60,000 nt of DNA. It comes from Membranipora membranacea. Taxonomy: Eukaryota > Bryozoa > Gymnolaemata > Cheilostomatida > Membraniporidae. Both the position numbers and the translations under genes were made by a program. The number at the start of each line of letters is the position of its first letter. Position 1 is the stretch's first letter. Below are positions 37,479-49,600 of the stretch, one piece after another. The notes under the pieces are model-generated. The model worked only from the letters and a program-made list of their open reading frames with translations, searched no databases and had not been told where the DNA came from. The DNA is taken from positions 20,958,001 to 21,018,000 of the forward strand of contig OU612075.1 of assembly GCA_914767715.1 (NCBI GenBank), given 5' to 3'.

Positions 37479-40400
37479 TACCGTGGCCCAGAAAGCCGGA
37501 TAAAACTAAACTTATCTGCTGTGAATTTAATTTAAAATGGCCTGAATTGAATTAAACATTTCATTGAATTCAATCAAACTTTTCTGCATCAAACTTTTCT
37601 ACTCTGCATCAAACTTTTCTACTTGATTATTTACAGATGAGACCATACTTTTGCAAAGTATTATATAAGCCATAAAGGCAGCAGATGAGACCTTTTGCTG
37701 TAAAAACTCCTTGGTTTCAGCTAACTACGATTGATCTACATATTCAGTAATCCAAAAATTTTACCTATATACTGAAACAAAAAAATATCAAAAAATCTTA
37801 ATTTTTAATACAATTAAACTTAAATAATAATATATTAAAATATAAAGGACAACTCCTGACACAATCCCATTCATCATTGATGATTTGCAATAGAACTGCA
37901 TGGCAGTCTTTATCAAAGCCACAGTCACACAGCATGGACAATACATTTCTCCCAAACATTTCGAACAGCTATATCAGAAATCTCTATTTAAACTGGTTTA
38001 TACAGGGAGACCCTCTGTTTGCTTTTCTAGACAGATTATTATTTCTCCATGTATGTTGGATTCTAAACCCGTCCAGCACATAAATGTGAAAAGTGTATCA
38101 TCATAGAAATTGTTGATTGCCTCAACAGACAGAAAGTCTCATTCTCTTCGGACCCATACTTTCACAAATTTCGTTAGGCTACACGCTGAAGCTAAGCTAT
38201 TATCATGTATGAGCCTGAGTATGTATGAATCGGACTGCTAACAAAAATGTATAACATTCTGCTGATGCAAAGCAATAAAACCTCATAGAAAACAAAGAGC
38301 TGGCATCTGACCAGATTCAATTCTATTTCATGACACCTGCTCTTACTAAAATAATTACCCTAGTAGAGGCTGGCCCAATTGCAAAAACCTCCGCACCACT
38401 TGGAATACTATTATTACATATGTATGTATTACCTAGGTAAAAACTCTCAGTAATTTTCCCTAATGTATTGGGATGTTTTCTTGAATTATCAAAGTAGTAG
38501 TATTATCTCCTGTGTGGTTATGCAGCAACCCACAGGTGTGAATTGTCATGTTTGTATCAGCAAAGATTATAAATACTATCAGTATCAATTAAAAGTTTGA
38601 CAAATTGTTTGAAATTGTGGTATTAGGTCAGACTCGTGCTAACAGAATGAATAAGTTTTCGGGTGAGGATTGTGGCCAGCAAAACCATAAGCCCATTTAT
38701 TTGTAGTGACCTCACTTAGATTGCTGCAGAATTCATATTGTCAAGCTAGCAGAAAACAATGTCCAAACATTGCTTCATTTTTTTTAAATGTTATATTGGT
38801 TATTATAGAAATTTCATGGAAATCGATTATTGGTAATGAGTGGAAGAATAAATTTTATGACTTTACCATTAGTAAGATATGAAAATTCCCTTTTTGTATA
38901 GTATAAGAAAGATTTGTGGCTGAGGCCAGTCAGTCTAGGGCTGGTGATAAGCTGTTGCCCTTAGTATAGTAAAGGTCGCTATTAAAGTTTGTTCCCAAAA
39001 ACTAGGCTTGTTTCCTGACTAACGAAACAAGTATGATAAAAGTGTCGCATATTCGACCCACTTGGGGCCGAATACCCGAGCAGAACAGACACCACTATTT
39101 CATTCATTTTGCTCATGTTTATTTTGTATGGAGTTAACTTCTTCCTGTTGAGAAAGAAGGCAACTCCATACAAAAAGTGTTTTGTTTACCTAATCAAATT
39201 TATCCACAACATTGTTCTTTAGAATTTTGTTACAAGTAGGTATTAATTCAATTTACTAATGACTCATAGTTGAGATGCCTTTTCGACATTAGAATCAATT
39301 TTTAATCTTGAATAATAAACTAAGTTAGATACCATAAAAGCAATCTATACTTTACCAGAAAAACATGCTCCAAGGGCTCTCCAGCCAGAACTGACCTGCC
39401 TTGATGTTCCCCCGGTTTTTATATGCACAGGGGTTCATCACGGCGGGTGAGCATGGCCAAAAAACCGGAGATTGCATTTGCCCATCCTCTTGACAAAAGC
39501 GGAGATTTGATTTAGATTTTGTGTCTGATAAAAAAGGTTTTAATTATATATATTATTCCAATGTCTGCGTTTGAACCCTCCAAAAAGACGGAGGTTGGAC
39601 TTTAATTTATGTCTAATAAAAAGGTTTTAATTATATATATTATTCAAATGTCTGCGTTTGAACCCTCCAAAAAGACGGAGGTTGGACTTTAATTTATGTC
39701 TAATAAAAAGGTTTTAATTATATATATTATTCAAATGTCAGCGTTTGAACCCTCCAAAAAGACGGAGGTTGGACTTTAATTATATACATTATTTTGAAGT
39801 GGTTGACGTCGTCTGGTATCACCTGGCTCCATTCTCTTTATCTGAAATCTCCTGAGCTGTGAGAACTTGAGATCTCACAGCTTCTGCCCTCCCTTTTTAT
39901 TGACTCTCCTGAGTCATCCGAGAAAGCTGTGAGGTTATCTCACAAAAGTAGTGGTTAGGCCCACAAATGAAATTGAAGTTTCATCGTGACTGTATACGAC
40001 AAAAGGTCCCACTTGTAAGGATTTTCCATTTGCTGTCAAAGCTATTTGGGAATTCAACAAGTATTTACAAATGTATTGATTTCTTATACCTGTGTATTAT
40101 TGAAATTCCCTGATTAAAAACTGGTAGTTTATAAAGCTGAGGATAACAGCCTGTATGGAACCAAATCTTGAATAATAGACCTGCATGTATGGTATAAAAT
40201 ATTTGTACTGGGAACGCCCAAAAACAGCTGGTTACTCATCTTTCATCTTCCTTCTAACAAAATATGCACCAAAATGTTCTGTGAGGCAAATTTCTAGATT
40301 GAGGACCAGCATACAGTAATACATACTATATAGGGTGGTTGATATCAATGGAGCGGAAAAGTTTGATTCAGGGTAGAAAAGTTTGATGCAGCAGAACAAA

Positions 40401-40612
40401 AAGTTTGATGCAGAACAGAAAAGTTTGATGCAGAACAGAAAAGTTTAATTCAGAGTAGAAAAGTTTGACTAAGGGGAGAAAAGTTTGATGCAGAACTTGA
40501 AAGTTTGATGCAGAAAAGTTTAATGCAGAAAAGTTTGATTAAATTCAGGCCTTTTTTAAATTAAATTCACAGCAGATAAGTTTAATTTTATCCGGCTTTC
40601 TGGGCCACGGTA
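37479..40612. mobile_element. 3.1-kb non-autonomous DNA transposon nested in LINE ORF1
   Basis: The termini are TACCGTGGCCCAGAAAGCCGG and its inverse, with about 60 bp of strong inverted match. Beyond that are subterminal repeats of GAAAAGTTTGATGCAG (about ten on the right, 40370-40540; fewer inverted on the left, 37585-37622). It is flanked by GACAAC at 37473-37478 and 40613-40618. No ORF resembling a transposase is present. A 6-bp duplication with TAC...GTA ends recalls the IS3EU group, but that is from memory and tentative. A three-copy 87-bp tandem repeat lies inside. Confidence 0.85.
39490..39790. repeat. 87-bp tandem repeat, three copies, inside the nested transposon
   Basis: Units containing GGTTTTAATTATATATATTA then CCTCCAAAAAGACGGAGG start at 39536, 39623 and 39710 and are almost identical. 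Each carries a small hairpin (CCTCC-AAAAAGAC-GGAGG). Confidence 0.85.
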
Positions 40613-40618
40613 GACAAC

Positions 40619-40700
40619 AGTTGTAATTGAATGGCTTCGATTGTGGACATTCTTGTTAGTTGTATCACAATGAGCTGTGTCGGCTAGTAGACTACTAGCC
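40619..40700 (-). mobile_element. 5' end of the same LINE (ORF1 start) beyond a nested transposon
   Basis: The minus-strand ORF1 start codon is at 40650-40648. Its frame runs to the nested element's border at 40612 and continues from 37472 in the same frame if one copy of the 6-bp target duplication is skipped. A perfect 19-bp palindrome (GGCTAGTAG-A-CTACTAGCC, 40682-40700) lies just upstream. The exact LINE 5' border is not resolved. Confidence 0.7.
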
Positions 40701-41145
40701 GAGTGATGAGTGGATGATCGTGGCATACATCACCCTCCGCCGCCCAATATGAGCAACCTGGCATATCATGACAATATTTCTTGGCCTGCATCTTTTCAGT
40801 ACAAGCATCATTTTCAGTACAATCGACCATAGCTGACCTTTTATTACGCTTCAAGGAATATTGTCTATCTATTTCCATAAGTGTGTCTTTGCAGACAGCT
40901 TTCACTATAACGTCGATGTCTTGAGGTTGGTCTCTGCTCCCACAGTGATCAACATCACCATTTTGTGTATACCGAGGTGATGTATAGCTAAAGGTGATGG
41001 CATCCTGATGAATTGCAGTTGTGCTTTGTGTACTATTAGATGACAGATTCAGAGAAGAGCAATGTGACCTGCAGTGATATACCTTCACAGATCCTCCTCT
41101 TAGTTCTAGAAGGGCATCCTGGCAGGCTGACTTTATAATAGTCAT
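40684..41145 (-). other. unrecognised Cys-containing open frame next to the LINE
   Basis: A 153-codon minus-strand frame has paired cysteines and two related internal segments (TIIKSACQDALLEL and DVIVKAVCKDTLMEI), followed by DCTENDACTEKM and YCHDMPGCSYWAAEGDVC. The internal repetition and cysteine spacing look like a piece of a secreted protein. There is no signal peptide, and it ends within the palindrome at the LINE 5' side. It may be a host exon cut by the LINE, LINE 5' sequence, or chance. No family recognised. Confidence 0.35.
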
Positions 41146-41149
41146 TTAC

Positions 41150-42668
41150 CTCATTTGACTTCTGCACGGGGATCTCAGACATGATATCTTGATAGACATG
41201 CATAAACAAATCAATGTTATGTTTTAAGGCACTCGTGTGATTAACTAATATGGTATTGGTCGTATGATAGAAGTTAATTGTGAAGTAGACTTCTTGACTG
41301 TTTTTCTCATTATATATTGTTATTTTGGTATGTACCACTATATTTGTCCTTGTTGTCGCAAATATCAGCCCCATATACACAATGTTCAACATATGACAGG
41401 AAAGATGATCGCATATATTCGTAGGTTGCAGAGCTGTAGTGACCTACTATTTGAGGATCAAGGGCATTCCCTTTGATGGTTAGCTCACCTTGGTAATTCA
41501 GTCTGTTGCTTGCATTCTTTATCTTTGGTTGAGTGCCTTTGCACGATCCATAGCATAAGGTAGTAAATTATCCGACATTTCTACATTCTGAGATCTCGAT
41601 TCTCGCCCTGTTGTAAAGGGCGAGAATCTGTTTTGCAGTTTTATCTTGGATGTTTCCTTCATGTATTGTTCTATTTTCTATATTTGATCGTTTTTTTAGA
41701 TAATTTGAGATTTTTTTCCACGAGAAGCTCAAAGTTCCAGCTTGTCGCCACGTCACGTTCAACAATCTCAAGTTGTATCCTAAATTCAGGTAAGTTGTAT
41801 CCTAATTGTATTTTCTCACAGTTTATAATACGATGGTAGGTATTGTATCATTGTATTATATTTATCAAAAATACAGAATCAGATTTTTTTGCTGTAAAAT
41901 TAGTCACATACAACCTGTCAACCCTACCAGTTTGACTTGGAGTCTTCGTCTCTGAGGATACAAAGCAGATATAGTCGAAACGATTTCCTGTTGAAATTAC
42001 ACAGTTGTTATTCTAGCTAGAGAATCTCTGTCCCCATGAATTAAATATAGAAAAACCATATCTATTAGAAACTGTTTTTGAAGTTTGCGCTCAAGCCATT
42101 CGACACATTGTTTTTGCCAAAACTATCCGTTGCTTGTGGCTTTAGCGGGCGGGGAGCCACACCCTTCTCCCTGCATCTCCGCCATACCTGTGAAAAATAT
42201 CAGAAAATTGACAGACTGAAGACCCCTAAATTTTAAGGTTATGCTAACTGGTCGTTAGGCTTTTGAGACAAGTATTAACTTGCCGAATAAAATTTGAAAT
42301 CACTTTTCTTAACTTTTTTGTGACACTGAATATTATAAGATACTTCCTGATTGTAAAATATTTACTGATTATTATACTTTCTTATCAAAATAAGGAGCAT
42401 GCGGCAATGATATAAACAGAACGAGTATTTTATTAGGCTGCAAAATCACATTGCACTAGAAAACATAGCTCTCAACATAAATTACTCCTTAATTGCATTA
42501 TTAGGTTGTTGATGTAAATCATGGGGAACAAAATATGGCATTTCTTTTACATACACCAAGAGTATTGTTAGAATTGCCTCTTAATTATAAAATCAAACCA
42601 AATCAGACAGAAGCGGTGCAAGATAGTAAAACAGCTTTCTGTATATCAACAATAAATTTTATTTACAG
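41150..42668. other. gene-poor interval
   Basis: No gene with family features is seen. A 12-bp-arm hairpin (GATTCTCGCCCT ... AGGGCGAGAATC, 41598-41628) is the only clear structure. A first exon for the Ly6 exon at 42669 should lie here if that gene were intact, but I could not identify a signal-peptide exon with a matching donor. Confidence 0.4.
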
Positions 42669-42858
42669 TAACAAGCCTGGACTGTGTACAGTGCTCTGGA
42701 TCTGTTAGAAGCTCTACATCAGCTGGTAAGAAGTGTTTCAGCTCCCCATCGGATCCCAGTCCTCCCAGTCTGGAGCAGTCATGTAGAGGTACAGAAGATG
42801 TCTGTGTGACGATTATGACAGCATATGGAAGACATAGCAACAAAAATTCTGTAAGAAG
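42669..42858 (+). pseudogene. orphan Ly6 exon 2, copy E
   Basis: A 190-base open exon with acceptor TTTACAG and donor GTACGT has the same entry and exit phases as exon 2 of copies A and B. It codes VTSLDCVQCSGSVRSSTSAG, then KKCFSS, EQSCRGTEDVCVT and an Arg-rich end. Its sequence is clearly more diverged than A-B. No partner exon 3 is found before the relic at 44018, and no exon 1 upstream, so it is probably a stranded exon. It could belong to a gene with distant or unrecognised exons. Confidence 0.6.
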
Positions 42859-43007
42859 GTACGTGATCATGGTAGTACAGTGCATTGCACTGATATATAT
42901 TGTCTGGTACAAACTGTGATTGATGTATGATACATTGTTGATAAAAATTATGAACAATGAAACATACCAATAATACCAATAATACCAATAATTAATAATA
43001 ATAATAG

Positions 43008-43193
43008 TTTTGATCCATGCAGGATTGTGGGAGAATTTCTTTGAATGTGGATAATCCATTTCTCAGTGTAATCTGGTATCAAAACCTTAACCATTAATTT
43101 AAGAAAAAATTGTAAAAACCAATATAAGATTACACTGAGAAATGGATTATCCACATTCAAAGAAATTCTCCCACAATCCTGCATGGATCAAAA
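43008..43193. repeat. inverted repeat with perfect 67-bp arms
   Basis: TTTTGATCCATGCAGGATTG opens the left arm (43008-43074); its exact complement closes the right arm at 43193, with a 52-base spacer. It codes nothing and lies just after the orphan Ly6 exon. Confidence 0.9.
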
Positions 43194-44017
43194 CATTCAA
43201 TCTTGATTACCACTGATGTCAACAAAATCAACAGGTTGATACACCGCCATCGCAGGCATAAAAACAAAATCCACCAATAATGTCGAAAACAATTTAAATC
43301 ATGTTATATCTCATAACATATGATGGTAATTTACTATGATGAGTTCTCAATAAAGGCATAATGCACCTGTCCCGATATACGCTGTTTCTGTTCTCATAAT
43401 AATATAAAAGTCAGAAGAATGAGTGAGCAGTCTTAATCATCACATTTCCTAACGCTAGAAAACTTATCATCTCAGAAATATATTGGTGTTCTATCTTGAT
43501 AAACCTTAACACAAAATTCTGAAATAAGGACAAAAGACAAATTTGGCAGTGGGAATAATCGATATTTAATTTAATTTAAATAAATTACAGCACGATTGAT
43601 CAAACCAATGAGAGGGAGTTCATTGATCAATCAATAACACCTCTCACTGTCCATACCATAACACGCCATGGTCAAGGAAAGTCTACCCGCATGAATCTAG
43701 AAAATATACCAACACGCTAACAAAGGCAGAGCAAGGAGTAATCGCTTATACTCCTTCGGCGCAGCGAGTTAGGCTCAAATAACCTCTTCATCTTTGTGCT
43801 CTAGACAAGACAATACCTCTACTAATTTATATGCTATGTTTATTAGGGAAGTATATCCATGTGCTGATAATACTACCTAGTTACTGGTGGTTATTTTAGA
43901 CCAACAGATATGGAAAGGCGCTGTATCACCATGGTCAGCCGTCTTGATTAGCTGTCTCATTTAGATTTTATCCTCACAGTTGACAAGACAAGTCAGTCCT
44001 CAGCTAACTCAGAGAAC

Positions 44018-44812
44018 ATGACATATTATACTAAAACTTCGATGTGTTCTACTCTTTACTTTCTAGATCTTCGGCATGACAAGCGAAGGTGGAGCAACTC
44101 CAAAGACAGGCAAATGGAACAAACTTGATCTATTTCCAACCTCAAACCCATCATTACTATTGTTAATCCAGCTAATAGAACGTAAGTTTTGCAATCAAAT
44201 ATTTCCAGATCAACCCAGCATTGCTATTGTTTTGTGCAACTTCGCAGGCAATGAATAACTCAACAATATTAAATTCTTTGGTAAGGAGCGTATGTTGCGC
44301 ACAATGCATTGCTTCTTCATCCAGCTCTACTAGTGATGCAAAAAAACTGTTACGCGACCCGATACATGAATGAGTGTAGTGAGTACATGTTGCTATGTTG
44401 TCTGCACCAAGACTTAAACGCCTTATTACGATGATGAACATTGACTAGGATGGACAAGGTAATTTAGTCTGTATTAATAACCTTGTGTTGGTCTGATGAG
44501 CATATCTCAACCTGAACTCACCATAACACAGATCCAACCTGTGAACCAAGAAGAAGTAAGAATTGCCAAAGAGTCACCCATAAAAATAATGATTACATAA
44601 CGTAATGTAATATTGCTGGCCAGAGATTAGCCTTGACAAGCTTAGTTTGAAGGGGGAGGGCATAGATATACCCCGCACATGAATGGGTGAATGCAAGATG
44701 GCGCTAAAATCTTATGTGCTCTGCTATCAATATATTCTTTTCAATTTCAGAAGGCTGTTACACCAAAGAGTCATATCTGGGATATTGTGAGGAGTTCTGT
44801 GTATGTCAGGAT
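44018..44812 (+). pseudogene. decayed Ly6 gene relic, copy F
   Basis: All three exons are traceable but broken. The exon 1 relic at 44018 (ATGACATATTATACTAAAAC) follows a diverged copy of the Ly6 upstream sequence (TTTTATCCTCACAGTTGACAAGACAAG). It reads into a stop where copies A and B have the signal peptide. Exon 2 (about 44279-44456) keeps GCGCACAATGC, GATGCAAAAAAACTGTTACG and ends GACAAGGTAATTT, with frameshifts. Exon 3 (44751-44810) keeps the codons for GCYTKESYLGYCEEFCVCQ and then departs. Confidence 0.75.
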
Positions 44813-45660
44813 CTTAATAATCCACCAAAGCAACAAAGGGTTCATAATATCGTTTAATCAGGGAGTTTCGAACTTTCGGTTATGGCCATGGGATACAACA
44901 TACAGGCGAGGTGCACTTAAATAGGGGTTGTCCCCTTAATGTCAATGACTAGACAACTCTGGTCTATTCAGAACAGAAAAAGGGATGAGGGTACAGAAAT
45001 GGTTGCGGGTACATGTTATCTGGACGGTATGATGGTATGATGGGATGCAAATCGGTACTTGATGCAATAAAGTAATTTCAGGGTTTATTCTGGGTAAAGA
45101 TACCATAGTTCATCAATAAAAGGTCAATTTGTCAGGGTAGACACTTAATATATATTCAGTGCCTATTTGTTCTATGTATACTCAGATATATCTGACGATC
45201 CTGCCTCACAAATCTACTCTGTGGTGAAATCCAGAAATATGATTGTAATATAGATTATGAATTCTCAGAAAATCTTTGAATAGAGGATGCACATGTATTA
45301 ATGATGATGCACAAATAATTGTGATCACTGGTTATAGACATAGACTTAATATGATATGATAAAAAGACTTAATATACGATATGATATGTATTAAATCTAT
45401 GGTTATAGATTACAGTTTGTAGTCTTTTACTCCCCGATAACAGACCACCTCAAATGTCTACAGAATGGATAACTTTGGTTCTTTTCTCACACCAATTACA
45501 CTGAGGCATTTGGTGTCTCAATGAGTAAGAAGAATATCCAGTAGCTATTTTAAGTTTTCATCGATATTGTGTTTGGTTATTTGTGATAATCACCGGCAAT
45601 TAGCATATCACGGACCACGGATATCCCTCAATCAAAATTCATGATCACTTTGAGCAAGCC
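44813..45660. other. intergenic stretch without recognised features
   Basis: No ORF with family features. A short duplication of a GACTTAATAT-ATATGATA motif occurs around 45343-45390. Confidence 0.4.
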
Positions 45661-45770
45661 AGGCTGAATAGCTCAATGTGTAGAGCGTCTGCCTGGTAAT
45701 CCCTTCTTATTAAGGATGTTGTGGGTCCGAAGCCTGACAGTGTCAGAATTTTTTTTCAAATCGGTGCTTT
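45661..45770 (+). mobile_element. tRNA-derived SINE
   Basis: AATAGCTCAATGTGTAGAGCG matches box A and GTGGGTCCGAAGCC is a degenerate box B. An expanded central region and a T-rich tail follow. No acceptor-stem closure is seen, so it is not a working tRNA gene. Confidence 0.55.
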
Positions 45771-45844
45771 ATAACTGGAGCATTTTTACTTCAAAAAAAC
45801 TATAATATCTCACACAAAATCAAGGCAGGCTGCTGGTTATTGTG

Positions 45845-46516
45845 GTGGGTGTTTGTTTTGTTTGTTTGTTTGTTTGTTTTAATGTACACTATTTATCCAA
45901 AGATAACATCGAGATAAAATGAATTATGAGATAAAAAACCCCTTGGAGAGAGGAAAAAGAAAAGACATAAGTTATAAAAATAATACATGCTAGGAAAAAT
46001 AGACTGGGTTCTTCAGGATAGCCTTGCTGCACTTGGCGGTTCGTGATCGTTTGATGTATACATCGGTCTGACACTTGCTAACAGATCTCATCGGTCTTAG
46101 ACTAGGTTTCTGATTGAGTTTGTATCTCAACGAATGATCGGGATTGCTCACGATTCGTGTCACATATGTTGAGCATACATCCCGTAGTGTGTCGCATAGA
46201 GTTGTGAGTTTCGCAGCTACAAGTCTGTCAGTATAATGTTCGATGTCGTGGAAGATTATACGTAGAGCTAATTTCTGGATTTTCTCTATTTCGTCTCTGT
46301 GATAGTCCGCTAGAAACGGGTACCATGCAGGGGCAGAATAGGTGACAGTTGGCAGTATTTGAGCCCGATACATCATAACAAGAGTATCTGTGTTTACCCC
46401 CGACTGTTTTAAGACCAACAAGCCATGGATCTTCCTGTTGGCAGATTTCCGGATCTCGGCTACATGAATATTGAACACTAGATGACTGTCAAGTGTCACA
46501 CCCAGGAGTCTTGCAC
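45845..46516 (-). mobile_element. 5'-truncated LINE fragment (RT C-terminus)
   Basis: The minus-strand frame 46499-45990 codes the C-terminal part of a non-LTR reverse transcriptase (VTLDSHLVFNIHVAEIRK, YRAQILPTVTYSAPAWYPFL). It is homologous to but clearly different from the LINE at 33843-37472. The frame begins abruptly at about 46516 with LLGVTLD, typical of 5' truncation. On the minus strand the 3' end runs into an (AAAC)n tail (45848-45882). Confidence 0.8.
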
Positions 46517-46519
46517 TTG

Positions 46520-46640
46520 TGGTTAGTTATTGTTGCGGGGTGTGGTTATTGTTTGTGGTGGGTGTGGTTAGTTATCATGGTGGGTGCGGGGTTAGTTATT
46601 TCTCTTGGTGTGGTTAGTTATTTCTGTGGGTGTGGTCAGC
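46520..46640. repeat. G/T-rich minisatellite
   Basis: About five degenerate ~30-bp units built on GGTGTGGTTAGTTAT follow the truncated end of the LINE fragment. Strand asymmetry (G and T on +) is strong. Confidence 0.7.
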
Positions 46641-49600
46641 TTTCGTAAGGGAGTAGGAAAGAACAGCAGATAAGAGCACAGTAAGTAAACTGCCAGCTAC
46701 GCGGCTGGTGCTGTTACATTCCTGATCAGTAGATGTATTACATATATCACCCTTACAAACAGTTATCACTTCACGAAGTCCCAAATAGTCTTTGCTTGTA
46801 TGGCAGCCTTCATTATAAGCACCACAGGTCCTACAAGGTATTGATATTTGACAGCATGTTTGGTGTCATGGAAAATATGAGCATTCTGACAGAGAGGGCA
46901 ACTCCTAATATTATTGATACCAATGTCTTTTATTAGTCATGACATGTAGCATAAGGTCTTCCCGAAGTAAATAACCTCTCTTTTCTGTGTGTGGCACGCA
47001 TCACATTGGATCCTCATCCATTTAACCAAAGCAACCTAAATAAGCTGATAACCGATGATAAAAAGATGGCTTTTCCTCTGGTGCTTAATGCCACAGGATC
47101 CAGAAATTTCCCCTCATGGGTGCTTCAGAGGCTTCTTGTAAACATTATGCAGTTGAAAGTATGATATGAACCATAGTATCTGCACCACATCGTCCTAAAA
47201 AATCCTCTTCAAAGACGATTATCCTGCCTTTTACCAAAATAGCACGACGCCATGACATGACGTCATGCCAAAACCAATTTTTTCAGAATCAGTGTTCGAT
47301 TAGCTTTCCAACGATATATAAAATGTAAATATCGGACAACGCTGGTATCATAACCTTAACATATAGAAAGTTCTGCTCTCGGATAGTGAAGCATCTTGTG
47401 AATTGTGGATAGCCATTTGCTTCCCAAAACCCAGCTCACAGAACATCCAATTTTTTATCGGTAACACTGTGATATTGACATTCACCCTTATTACTAAACG
47501 TATATGGTATATGGTATATGGTATATGGATTATGGAAAACCTCAAACTATCGAAATGCAATATAGCAGTAATTTTTGTTATCATTAGTTTTGGCTTAGCT
47601 TTAGCTTATTATTTTCTCATTGAGGGCACTCAACAATGGTTTGGCGTAGTAACCTCTTATTGTAAATACATATAGCGATGATTTTCCTCAGATATTATCG
47701 TTACACGATATCTGATGAGATATAACAGTAACTATCCTCTCATCAGATAGTAACCCTATGAGAATCCTCTCTGATAGTAATAACAAGTTACCCTGCCGTA
47801 TACGAGGGGCTAAAACTTAATCATTCCTCAACTTCTCTAAACCCCTCTGCTGTTGCTACCTCAAGTGACGACCAAGCAGGATAAATGTATCTATATCATC
47901 TATATCCAACATGTCATAGAGACATAGAGACATGTGAGAAGTTTTACGCTATAAACTTCGATAACAGTATATCCATTATTCTAATTAAAATACTCCCACA
48001 CAGGCCAATCACCAGAAAATTTACACACCAATTTACAACTGCAACATCCTAGTTCCCTTAACAACTCTACAACAAACAGACAAACTTCACAGCCCTACAG
48101 TTTGGACAGCATATACCAATGATTCCCCTGATGCAGAGATATACAATGACCAAACAACTGATCATATCAAAACCATTATACAAATAGTGAAGGAAATAAA
48201 TGCTCATCATGTCTGAGCAAAATCAACATGAGAGATCTTCTCATCGACATGATTTCTTGACTACAAAGAGACATACATTCTTTGAAGAAAATTACTACAC
48301 GCCAGCAAACGCAAATTCACGATCTCTCTGCAACCATACACCCTAACAATTTCTTTAATTTAGTTAGAGGTGACCCTTACAAAATTCGGAGACTCAATAG
48401 AAGAAAACAGAATCAGTTCAAGCACCAGAAATATATTAGAATAATTGAACAGCAATCCCACCTTCACTGATGCCTTGAGTAGGATTTCCAGTACAGATCA
48501 ATCAACATACATGTAAATGTTACAGAGCCATCTTCATCTAAACTAATATGTCAGCAGCAGAATCCCCGCCTTCTTCTGAATCCCTAAACCCTACTGCCTC
48601 CCCATCAACCTCAGCTGTCCACGATCCCCCGTCCGGTCCTCAAATCCATCCACACTCCCAGGCCAGACAGAAAATCACATAGAGCTAATGAACGCGAACC
48701 CATAGGTAAAATAAAATGGAGACTAGAGAGAAACATAATCATTAATATCAACAAGGACAGCCATCTATATACCAATTATGACACTAATGGCCAAGACATA
48801 GTATGCCGAGAGATTAATAAGGCCCACAGGATGCAAAACCTCATCTCATGGTTCAACTTGAACGTAAAACTGAAGTAAAAGAGATATGCCAACTATGGAT
48901 TAAGGATATGTTGAATGGGTCCTCAGCTAAAACCACCATTGACCCATAAACAAAGCACCACAATGTTAAGAGGGGTCCCCATAGATGCAGTAGAAGAATA
49001 CTTAACAACTTAACAATCTTACAAAGGTGCGGTAATTGAACGCATCAACAAGAATGGTAAGATAATATATTCATGCTATCACAATTCCTATCATACTCAA
49101 TTGGCTACATCTGAAATGCAGTTTGTCAAGATTTTTGATCATGAGTAGTGCCGTCAGCTTCACCAATTTGGTTGGTTTTAATGAGGGGTTGTTGGGTTTT
49201 GGGTTTCAGTTATTAGTTACTGATTTGTTTGTTTAGGTGTTGCTTTTGGGTTAGTTTTGATTTATGTTTGTTTTGATTTATTTTCAGAATGAGTAATATT
49301 CCTGCAGGGAGGTACAGAGAGGGAGTGAAAACGAAATGTAGCCTGTGACTTAACAAGGCTGTTTCCAAGGGTTGTACTAATATGGTCCCTCCATTAAAAT
49401 TCATTTAAGTCCTCAGTCTTTTTATATGTCTGTCTCCAGTTGAAAATTATTAAAATATTTGACATGTTTACTCAATGGTATATTCAGACACCCAGAGACA
49501 ATATATCATGATGTAAATCACCACAAGTGTAGATGAGACATAGCTAGTAATATAGTAACCACTTTTGCAGGGTATTGAATTATAATTCCAATGCAAATGT

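Noticed and set aside
41598-41628. GC-rich hairpin as a transcription terminator
   Set aside because: There is no gene ending here, and hairpin terminators are not expected in an animal genome outside histone genes.
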